Shown piece by piece: positions 55,160-64,000 of a stretch of 64,000 bases of DNA. The DNA is taken from contig CM042688.1 of assembly GCA_023614405.1 (NCBI GenBank), positions 378,249,331-378,313,330 on the forward strand, read 5' to 3'. Each line of letters begins with the position of its first letter. Position 1 is the first letter of the stretch. The position numbers and the translations under genes are program-made. A model generated the notes under the pieces. That model was not told the origin of the DNA. It saw nothing but the letters and a program-made list of their open reading frames with translations, and did no database searches. The stretch is from Avena insularis (Eukaryota; Streptophyta; Magnoliopsida; Poales; Poaceae).

Positions 55160-57372
55160 GACTTGGTATCACAGCCATCCTGACTGTAGGAGAACCTTAG
55201 TTAGCATGGTCGCTAGACAGGAACCTTATTTTGAAAACCCGACTTTCAAAAACTAGTTTCTCAATGAGTTTCAAAAAGTTCTACTTCTTCTCTTACTCTT
55301 AGAAAATGCTTTCGAAAATGGTTTCCTCTAACTCTTGTCCAAACTTCAAACCTACAGAATTTAAATAACCAGGATCTAGAACCCGCTGAAGATAATGAGA
55401 ACATGATGAAGACAAGCAACTTCCAACAAACACAAGGAGACTACAATATTGCTCTAACAGCGGAATCCTCCTAATCAGAAGACATTAGGTGTTGCACTAT
55501 CAAGAAATGTCCAAGATACAACGAAGACTTCATCTTCAAGATAGTGACCCAACCAGAAGAAAGACAATTATCTAGGGTCAATAGTCCTAGGAATAGGATT
55601 CCCCTACCTCGCGAATAATTAACTCCTTGGTCCCTAGCGTTGACCGTGTTTGCTTGCCTAAGTGCATCCTGTGTTGCTTGATGTGTTTTGTTTGCCGAGG
55701 ACATTGCGAGCCCCTCACTCTGTTCGCCTTGTTTGTATGTTCTAGTTTGCCTTGACCTCCTTAAAAATGTGACTCGAGGAGCGATGACCCACCTAGTAAC
55801 TCAGGAAACCCTTGTGTTAGCTATCGGTAATGATACCTAGACTAAACTCGAGAGTATATGAGAGGAAAAGCATCGCAAGAACCAGGAGTTCGACATTGTC
55901 AAGTCAGAATCAACTCGAAGATTTCCCCTCAGCAGGACAGCATACCTCGTCAAACTCACCTTGCAAGGCTCGTCAATAGCACCACACTCCCTTGTGCCTC
56001 AGTCTACTACAGCAAGAATCCTGTTGAAGCCGAAAGTCAATCTCCAAAGGATCCTCAATATCCACAAGAAACCACCTGATAAGTCAACCAAGACAAAAAG
56101 TGAAGACCTAACTATGCTGACCTTCGGTACATTAGAACTTCTGACCACCTCAGGAGACTACCTATTATAGTCAAACCTACCCAAACTGATGGGAAGATCC
56201 TCCCTGGAAGGTCAGAACCACCCCTAAAGTCAGATGATTAGGAAGCGTGAAGACAGTTTCCCCGAAGCTGGATGCCTCTACTCTGACTGAAGATCTATCA
56301 AGAATTCTTGTTAAACGCTAACCCTCCTAGAGCTAACCCCTTAAAGGCTGCGTTAGGAAACCACCCCACCAAAGTTTGTGAGAATAGGGCGTCACTCGAA
56401 GACTCCAATCAAGACCCAGAAAGAAGACAACTTTCCGCTAAATCGCCAGGCATCACTCCAAGACGGAAGATCAGCATCACTCCTAAAACCACCTTAGTGA
56501 AGCTCGAAGGTGGAAAGACTGCGTCTTTCCACTCAATCCTCAGAAGACTGTCTACCAGAGGATACTTCAGAAGACCCCCAGAATTGGACGCCTTCCCTCC
56601 AAACAACAACCCAGGAGTCATCAGAGGAGAAACTAACTAAAGATCCTACGAAGTCCCTCTGCCGTTTTAGCTGAAGACCCACCGGAAGGGCCACGGGATC
56701 GCTAACCGCTCGGTGCCAACCGCTTAGAGGATTTGAGACTCCAACTGGCTAAGTACGAATAATCGCAGTACATAGGCCTCATAGGACCTACCTTTGCAGA
56801 CGCCATTGGAAGCTTCCAAGTCCTAGAGGAAGATGTGCGACAGCCTTCAAAACATCCATCTACGACTCCAAGAAGGAAGGATTACCTCCACTCCTAGAAT
56901 TCTATCCTAGTTTGATCCTAAGGGGGAAAGACTGCGTCTTTCCCACCAAAATAGAGTAACCCTTCACCAGAAGCAACCTCAGGAGTCCCGACCCCAAAAT
57001 CATTAAATAGGATATGATACACCCCTAAAGAAGAGCCGTGGACCCTCATAGAAAGGTACACCAAGTCGTAGATTCTATCCTCCGACGAGTACTCCGTGAA
57101 GTTCAGAATCGAGGTAGTCTGCCTAGCACCAGCCCTCGAGGTATCAAGCCCCAAAGGAATATAAGATCATTCCTCATAATCAAGGCTGGACTCTGCTCAA
57201 CTCTTTGTGCATCCCGGAAGACTGAAGCTCAACTTCATCGACCGAGTGGCCACTTTCAAAGACGGAGTCCGTAAGGTAGGACGCGTAGGACACCTGGTAT
57301 CAACTCGACTCAAAATCCCCTAACCCTACTCTCCTAAATCTCAGGACGAGATTCTTTTAAGGGGGAAAGGTT
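55160..57372 (+). other. LARD internal domain, pol-less
   Basis: It opens with the primer-site-like TGGTATCACAGC (55164-55175, one mismatch to the TGGTATCAGAGC pairing with initiator tRNA-Met). It ends 'ctcaggacgagattctttta' then the purine tract AAGGGGGAAAGG (57359-57370). The end phrase is typical of chromodomain (Tekay/Del-like) Gypsy elements. Frames inside are short and show no gag, RT or integrase motif. Two copies of a perfect small hairpin lie near 56512 and 56922. Confidence 0.7.
56512..56532. repeat. Short perfect hairpin, copy 1
   Basis: GGAAAGAC-TGC-GTCTTTCC, 8-bp arms with a 3-base loop. Copy 2 lies at about 56922-56942 with 9-bp arms. Confidence 0.8.
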
Positions 57373-60300
57373 TATAACATCCCAATTTCTGCAACTCTGA
57401 TTAGTTGTCCAGAATGCAAAAATCAGGGGGAACAAAAACTTTTTCTTGTTCATTGGTGCAGTGTTTGTTGGTTGTTTGTTTGTGCTTGTGCATGTGAGTG
57501 TATACCATATGGTACTCCTTACCTCACCATTAGTTGACAAAAGCTATTTAACAAAACTATCCTGGCACATCTTACATATTCTCAAATGTTCTGGCATTTC
57601 AAAACCTGAGCCAAGATTCTTATGTAACCAAAGCTATTTTAGTAGCTTCTATTGACAAAACTATGGAGATAAATATAATATAATCTCCTTATGTTTTATA
57701 GACAGAACCTTCAACTATTCCTATCCCTAGGTTTCCCAAAACCTCCTTTTAGAAGCTCTTGAATTCTACTCTTTGTAGGGATACCAAGGACCTTACCTTG
57801 TTTAACACCAACCTATTCAAAATACCCATCCTTACCTCAAGCTAAGCTTGATGGTCACCCTAGTAGTAGTTGATTTGTTTGTAAGATGAGTTGCCTTGAT
57901 CTGCTATTTGACTTGATTGCTTACAAGTAGTATGAACTACTCTAGGAGCTCATCACAAGGATCAAGCTGTCTCCAAATAACCAAAACCTAAGCAAGAATA
58001 CAAACCTGGATCTAATCTCTAAATACCAGGTGAGCATCTAAAACCCTTAAACAGATCATCTCTGAAGTGATCTAAATCTAGAAGCTTCTAAGTCAATGAA
58101 GACCAATATCAAGTTTGGATCCTTTCTACTCAATCGACACTTCAACATCATCCACTTGATGATGCTTTGGTACCCTGCAACCCATCAAAATCATCACCAA
58201 CCACATTCTATTCAAAAACCCTAAGTCTGCCAAATTTGGCTAAGTCTGGAAAACTATTTACAACATCACCTCTTTGGATGTCTCCCTTTCTCAACCCTTG
58301 TGCATTTGTGAAAATGCATCTTAACCATGTTTGTAACCATCCTAAGGACTACGAAGTCCCACTTTTTCCCTTGGTTATATCATCCTCCAACCCCCTTGTT
58401 CTTGATGGTTTTGCAAGGAAGAAAATAACTTTTTCTGCAAATCAAATCATCATGCCTACTTTGATAAAAGCTCACACCACCATCCAACCTTCTATGGACC
58501 AACTCTTTGTAGGGTTATGTTCTAATCATATAGTTCTATCAATATCTACTTAACTTGTTCCAAGTGGATCTTTGTGCTTCTTAAACCCACAAGGTTTTGA
58601 AGGCTAGTTCATAATCTGCTTTGGCAGGCTTATTTTATTCAAATTTTGAAAGCCTGTCTTGGTGAGCTCAAGCAGGATCAAGCTCGAACTCCTACACCAT
58701 TGCAATATAAATCACTTGGTATATACATCCATCTACCCCATGCCCCAAGGGGAGATCTGAACTCCAAGATACCACTAGGTTTTGATGGTATGAAATTAAC
58801 ACCACCCTAGATCCCTAATCCAGGGTATTCCACCAAAATCAACTTGGATTCTCCAACCACAGGGTTGCAAATGATTGCTACACCTTGTCTACATCATTTA
58901 CATTGATCATCAAGATTTATGAATAATTATCCAAATTTATTATGGACCAAACCTATTTAAATTCCTTTAATAGGCAAAACCTCCAAAACTTCTTCCATAA
59001 AGGAAAGTTTGGTTTTTGCCAAAACACTTCCGCAACTTTTGGCCTAATTGAGGTCCATATATCATACCCTAACTTCCAACTTCAAAAATAAATATTTTTG
59101 AAGGGTTTTATTATTTCTTTTTGCCCATTTTCTTAAATGACTGAGTTGGAATAATAAATGTTTTAAATACTTTTATGCCTCAATAAATCTTGGGAAAATT
59201 CCCCTAAGTGTGTATTCACATTTGGGACCCTGTCCAACCAAAAACCAACCTTTCCCAATGTAAAATTATCAAATGATATTCTAGAAACTACTTTTGTACT
59301 TTTTGAATAAATAATTGTAAGTGGATTTAAAATCCTCAGAAAAATCCCAAATAATTCCTGGAGGTGTGCCTTGACCTCATCTACCCACCAGTACCATCTC
59401 CCCATCTTGTATAATGCAGGTTTTTAGTCTTTCTTCATAGCCCTCTATTTGGTGAAATTTGCCAAGGAGACAAATCCACAAATCAAAAAACCCCAAAACC
59501 TTACCAACCTGGTTAAGCAAGCTTCCCCAGCATAACTCACACCCTTCTGGTCGTGTGCACTATAGCTAAGCTACTATAGCAGCCCCTCTCCCTTGTCCCA
59601 TGTGCTTGGAAGTGAGAAGGAGAGAGATAAAGACAAGCATGTGAGGCCAATTAGCTTGCAGCAGCCATCCCACCTCTCCTCTGCCCTCAGCACACACCAG
59701 AAACCACTCTCCACGCCCACAACATCTCCCCCCTGGTTTCACACCTCCCTCTTTTCCCCTCAAATGGACCTAGTCCCCCATGGACTACTCCCTCTCGGTA
59801 TAAATGGCCAGAGGCCACACCACTACCTCCTACTCCCTCATCTCTCCCCCTCCCACTCCCACTCACCTTCCCCGAGCCCCTCTCCCTCTCCATTGCCCTG
59901 TGCTGCTCGAGAGAGAGAGAGAGAACAGAGCCTCGGGCTTCTCCTTGAAAACGAGCTAAGCTCCCTCCTCCGCCCCTCTCATCCACTGCATTTCACTCCC
60001 TGGTGCTCCCCTCCCCTCTCTTACCCCGCCTCTTCTGTTTTCCTTTCCCAGGCGCAGCTCCCCGTGCAGCACGAGCGAGCCCTGGCGAGGGCCTCTCTTC
60101 CCTCTTCGCACGAGCTCAGATCTGGGCGAAAATCGTCGATGCCGCCAATCGTCGAAGTCGCCGTCGTGCACCACTTCCACCTGTCGCCTCCCTTACCGCC
60201 CCCGAGCCCTCTGGTAAGTGCCCCGTCCTCCTCCGACGACCTAGGGTTCCTCCCCCACCGCGGTGTTGTTCCCTCTTCTCGCCAACGACCCAGATGTTCC

Positions 60301-63225
60301 CGTACCGGTTTGGCCTCCCCTGGTCACTAACTGCTTGGTCCCGCATGTAGGGTTCAAAACCGCCTCCTCCCGTGCGTGTGTTATCGCCCGGTGGGCAAAA
60401 TCCCGGCGACCAACCAACTCCAAGCAAATCATTCCTTGCATTCTTTCTCCCCATATTTTCTTTTTAGTAGATCTAGTAATTCCAGAAACTACCTGTTAGG
60501 ATTAAATCAAAAAAATGGAAACTACTCATTTTTGTCCAAATAAAATTTTGACTAGGTCCATGTGTGTTTTGTGCAACATGCCAAACTGTTCTTTTGCCAA
60601 AAATAATTTTTATTATTGATTGGCAATTAATCTACTAAAGTGTGTCTTTTCTGGTGAATAGTAGTTTGTCTATAATAAAAATAACAAAAACTATTAGTTT
60701 CTGACTTAGGTAATTTCTCTGGGTCAAACCAACAGAGGTATTGGCCCATTTCCAACTCCCAGTAAAACTCCATATCAACATCTATTATACCCAAACAGCT
60801 CAAATTGTATTGACCTATGGTTCAATTTTAATGATTTAAACATTTCTATCCATAGTGCCATCACTAGATAAATCACCCTGGTAGCTCTGTAACTCCAAAA
60901 GGATTGATTCCAATTTCTACATAAAGGTATTCTAACTACCTACCATGTGTCCTTGGAATCAAATCAAAAGCTAATGTATATTTAATCTGGTGAAAAAGAC
61001 AAGTTGTCTATAGAACTGCCTTTGGGAATTTCTTGAGGGCCTTCTGGTAATTATTTTGGCATGATTCCAACTCTCAGTAAACAAGTACTTTAAGCACTAC
61101 CTAACCTCTGAAGTAAATAATTTTTGGAGCTCCAGAACTTTTCTGGTGAATTATCTCCTAAAATTAGAGTCTTTTTCACTATAAAAATCACTATAAATGT
61201 TTGGTAGGTGATAAATTAGTGAAACCACTTTTCTTGGATTCACTTTATCAACTCCTATCTATTGGTATCTTTTTTACCCATTGGTAACCTACAGAATATG
61301 TCCTTGGTCCCAAAACCCCCTCTTAGGTAGTTCCTCGATAGTAAACCCTAAGGGGTTTTCATCCCCATCTCCAAGGCCGTCTCAACCTCATAAATCCAAT
61401 CCTCTCTAAAACTACTGAACCCTAATTAGAGTTTATTCTATTGCTTGTTTGCTAAGTGGTATTGGTGATTGTTTGCCTTGTATTGATTGTGCATGTTTGT
61501 TTGTTCGCATGTGTTCCCTATCGATGATAGTTGCGATTATATCGGAGAGCAGAAGAATATGGTTTTTATTGGTTATTATGGTTTTCTAAGATGAAGTCCA
61601 GGGACAATTATGCCATATTGCGGATCACAGGCAAGCCACCTTCTTGCGCATAAGACTTGTCCTACTACTTTACTGATGCATGTTTTATCTCCTGTTTATT
61701 AAAACTGCATTGTTTTACTATATGTTGATGTATATATGGTAGTGGTTTGGCTCCTCCGAACTATTACACTTTTGTGCTATTAAGCACAACCCCCTTGGTG
61801 ACACCTACTTGCCCCTAGTAGAGTAGACGGTGTAATACACCATACCCTTTGGAGACCCCGATTTAGCCGAAGCAAAGCTAGAGGATGGGAAGGCCCCGAA
61901 AAAAGTTTTACCAAATGTTTTATGATAAATCCTTGGCGAGGTGGGACCTCCTGAGAGATGTTGAGAAAGAAAAAGGTTTTGCTTTACAAAATGCTGAAGG
62001 AAAGATGGAGGAAAAAGGTTTACAAAAACGCACGCGGTTCTTTGAAGTTTAGCTATAACAACTTAACCCGTGCAACCACACTACTCTGGAATGGGACAGG
62101 GCTGGAATTGATGTTTGTTTATTCTGGTATAAGCTGCCTCATAACTACTACAGGGGATCGGGGATCCCTAGAGGGTGGGCCTACTCCGATAAAGGTCCAT
62201 GTGGGACATCGACCTTGAGAAGGAACAAAGGGTCTGCTGGCCTCCACGCGTTACTATGAGCCCCTCATTGAAAGCGCACACTCGATAATTGGAAAAAGCG
62301 CTCCGGTTGGTCCTCGGTACCCGACGTCCCAGTTTTGAGGGGATTAACACTCACAGGGTAGGCACTTATATTGGAGTGGGCAGCCGGAGAGTCTTGATCG
62401 GTTACTCGACCCACGATCGGTGAAGATCAGGGTAGTGTACCCTGATGGTGTGGGTAATGTGTACAACCTCTGCAGAGTGTAAATCTATTCGAATAGCCAT
62501 GTCCGAGGTTAAGGACGGGTTGGAAAAACTTCTGTAGAGCGGTGCTGGTTTTGTTTTCAAAAAGGATTTCGGAAAAGCAAAGGCTTTGAAAATATTTTGA
62601 CCAGGGGATGGTCGAAAAGGAGAAAGGTTTTGACCATGGGATGGTCAGAAAAGAATGAAAGGAGTTTGGTTGTGGGACGACCTGAAGACGGGAACAAATG
62701 GGTGACCCAGTCCTGATGTTTTCCAAAACTTTTCAAAAAGGTTTCCAAAATGTTTACAAAGGTTTCAACGAAGATATGTAGATGCTATATCTACAAGAGA
62801 AACTAATTGAGAAAAGAACCTCTCTTGGAGCCCTCCTACTACCACATCCATAACTCATATTCTCTTGTTATTATTTGTTATCTTAAGGTGGTTTGCGAGT
62901 ACATTCAAAGTACTCACTAGCATTGTCCCTGGCTATTAACTTGGTCAGATATCAAGAAGAAGATGATGTCGGCGACTATGCAAGCTAGGGCGTTCTCCCA
63001 GTCAGTTGCCTGTAGGTTAAGGCATGGATCGAGCTCTACGCTTGATGAAGATCCGCAGATGATTATTGATGTAGCCATAACGGCATTTATGTAAGTCTTG
63101 TAATTCAATATGTGTCTTGGATGTTGTAATGATACTTGTCGGTTATGTGCCACGACTAACTGATCATCGAATCGTGGTTGTATGCATAACAGGGATTCTC
63201 GGAGGATTAATCCGGGGGCCCCACA
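57373..63225 (+). repeat. LARD 3' LTR
   Basis: Starts TATAACATCCC after the purine tract and ends CCCCACA before TTTTC. TATAAAT is at 59799-59805. Near 60651-60660 about 116 bp of the 5' LTR are replaced by about 10 bp, and there are some 17 extra bases near 60700. The long Pro/Ser/His frame at 59593-60330 is leader sequence of the LTR, not a conserved protein. Confidence 0.88.
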
Positions 63226-63230
63226 TTTTC

Positions 63231-63519
63231 TAACACCGTTACCACTTATAATTATCTATACCACTTGTATTTCACTATCTCTTCGCCGAACTAGTGCACC
63301 TATACACCTAACAAATTTGTATTGGGTGTGTTGGGGACACAAGAGACTTCTTGTATCTTGATTGCAGGGTTGCTTGAGAGGGAATACCTTTGACTACTTC
63401 CTCCCTAAGTTCGATAAACCTTGGATGATCCACTTAAGGGAAAACTTGCTGCTGTTCTACAAACCTCTGCACTTGGAGGCCCAACAACTGTCTACAAGAA
63501 TAGAAGTGCGTAGACATCA
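63231..63519 (+). mobile_element. Outer Gypsy-type element: 5' LTR, right part
   Basis: It continues the LTR cut at 41107, with 'atttcactatctcttcgcc', 'gtgttggggacacaagagac' and 'ggcccaacaactgtctac'. It ends GACATCA at 63519. Joined length is 1405 bp. Confidence 0.85.
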
Positions 63520-63652
63520 AGCTCTTTTCTGGCGCTGTTACCGGGGATGTAAGGTAAAAGGTACTCACATCCTCCGGTTTGAGTGCTCGAAATTATTTCC
63601 TTTAGATTCTGCAATTTTTCTGTTTGTTTCTTGTTTTCACTAGTTAGGCTTA
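63520..63652 (+). promoter_or_regulatory. Primer-site region and leader of the outer Gypsy element
   Basis: 'tctggcgctgttaccgggga' starts about 7 bp after the LTR, the same layout as in the Sabrina-like element (48341). A short leader follows up to the gag ATG. Confidence 0.6.
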
Positions 63653-64000
63653 ATGGAAAACAACAACAAAATTAGAGAGCTTTTTAGTATTTTTCCTAAT
63701 GTAGAACATGAACTGTTTGAAAAGAAAATTAAAAAACCCATGGAACTTTCTTTGCATGGTAATAGCAATGTTATTAGTATGAATCTTTTGAACACCTTTG
63801 TTACTAATGCTATGGAAACGTCTAAGCTTGGGGAAGTTGGTTTTTATGAAAATGATCTTTTTAATTCCCCAGCTTTAAAGAAGAAAATTTGCTCTGATGA
63901 TACTTTATCTCCCATATGTGGTAATTCTAATGATACTTGTGATATTTTAAATCCACATACTGAAAGCATCTCTTTTAAAATACCTATAAAAATTGTTGAA
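63653..64000 (+). CDS. gag: gag N-terminus of the outer Gypsy element, runs off window
   Basis: The frame is open for 116 codons from ATG 63653 to the window edge: MENNNKIRELFSIFPN..., Asn/Lys/Ile-rich, AT-rich codon use. Its position just after LTR and primer site identifies it as the gag start. The gag core motif, protease, RT and integrase would lie to the right. There is no stop within the window, so this element may be less decayed than those nested in it. Confidence 0.7.
   Translation, partial: MENNNKIRELFSIFPNVEHELFEKKIKKPMELSLHGNSNVISMNLLNTFVTNAMETSKLGEVGFYENDLFNSPALKKKICSDDTLSPICGNSNDTCDILNPHTESISFKIPIKIVE

Larger units (their letters stand above)
41108..63225. mobile_element. LARD-like LTR retrotransposon, ~6-kb LTRs, TSD TTTTC
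   Basis: The 5' LTR (41108-55159, 5964 bp without the nested element) and 3' LTR (57373-63225, 5853 bp) align along their length. Both start TATAACATCCC (canonical TG changed to TA) and end CCCCACA. TTTTC flanks the element (41103-41107, 63226-63230). The internal domain is 2213 bp with no gag or pol. A tRNA-Met-type primer site and a purine tract are present. Very long LTRs with a non-coding interior match the LARD class of Triticeae, mobilised in trans by Gypsy elements (family knowledge). Total length without the nested copy is about 14.0 kb. Confidence 0.88.
31379..64000. mobile_element. CACTA-2: left terminus and body, interrupted, runs off window
   Basis: CACTACTAGGGAAAAGCC at 31379 is a CACTA terminus of a type common in Triticeae. 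Likely target duplication AAC (31376-31378). Subterminal motifs 'atgcgcctc' and 'gcgagtcgcat' recur in both orientations at 31400-31690. The element holds a Transposase_24/Ulp1-like gene (33336-36803) and the 3' end of a tnp2 gene with DUF4216 (39354-39991), both on the minus strand. It is split at 39992 by nested retrotransposons that fill the rest of the window. The other terminus is outside. Confidence 0.85.

Noticed and set aside
59593..60330. 245-codon Ser/Pro/His-rich frame
   Set aside because: It lies in the leader of the LARD 3' LTR. The 5' LTR counterpart (43540-44100) does not keep the same frame, and no domain is visible.

Overview
This window looks like nuclear DNA from a large-genome grass, most likely Triticeae (wheat, barley, rye or Aegilops). 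The basis is TA-flanked Stowaway-type MITEs with CTCCCTCCGTCC-like ends, CACTA (En/Spm) transposons with Transposase_24, DUF4216 and Ulp1-like genes, and nested Gypsy-type LTR elements whose terminal sequences I recognise from wheat and barley. Species assignment is inference. I see no rRNA, no intact tRNA, no CRISPR array and nothing prokaryotic.

Left part (1-13.1 kb), low-copy but decayed. On the minus strand there is a partial proline-repeat protein gene with an in-frame TAG that runs off the left edge. Then come a SINA-like E3 ubiquitin ligase pseudogene that keeps its intron (1691-2548, +), a WRN-type 3'-5' exonuclease pseudogene (4014-4757, -), several MITEs and inverted repeats, a plastid-type trnD-GUC fragment (11603-11658), and a small spliced gene (8737-13087, +). 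All splice phases of that small gene fit, and its first intron holds a degenerate tandem repeat.

Middle part (14.2-31.4 kb), a tandem array of a ~215-bp unit, about 31 copies, in three blocks: 14250-18414, 27397-29484 and 30825-31378. The breaks are explained exactly. A CACTA element (18418-27393, target duplication CAC) sits between blocks 1 and 2. A solo Copia-type LTR (29490-30819, target duplication GGTTT) sits between blocks 2 and 3. A second CACTA begins at 31379. The first CACTA carries a Transposase_24 (tnp1-like) gene, a B3-domain gene copy with introns, and degenerate, inverted copies of the same 215-bp repeat.

Right part (31.4-64 kb), nested insertions. CACTA-2 (31379 to beyond the window) has its tnp2/DUF4216 region cut at 39992 by a Gypsy-type LTR retrotransposon. 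That element's 5' LTR is cut by a very-long-LTR, pol-less (LARD-like) element (41108-63225, target duplication TTTTC). The LARD's own 5' LTR is cut by a non-autonomous, Sabrina-like Gypsy element (46843-54926, target duplication TTCTC). The window ends inside the gag gene of the outer Gypsy element.

No conventional multi-gene pathway is present. The features most worth following are the relation between the 215-bp array and CACTA-1, the B3 gene carried by CACTA-1, the small spliced gene, and the LARD-like element.
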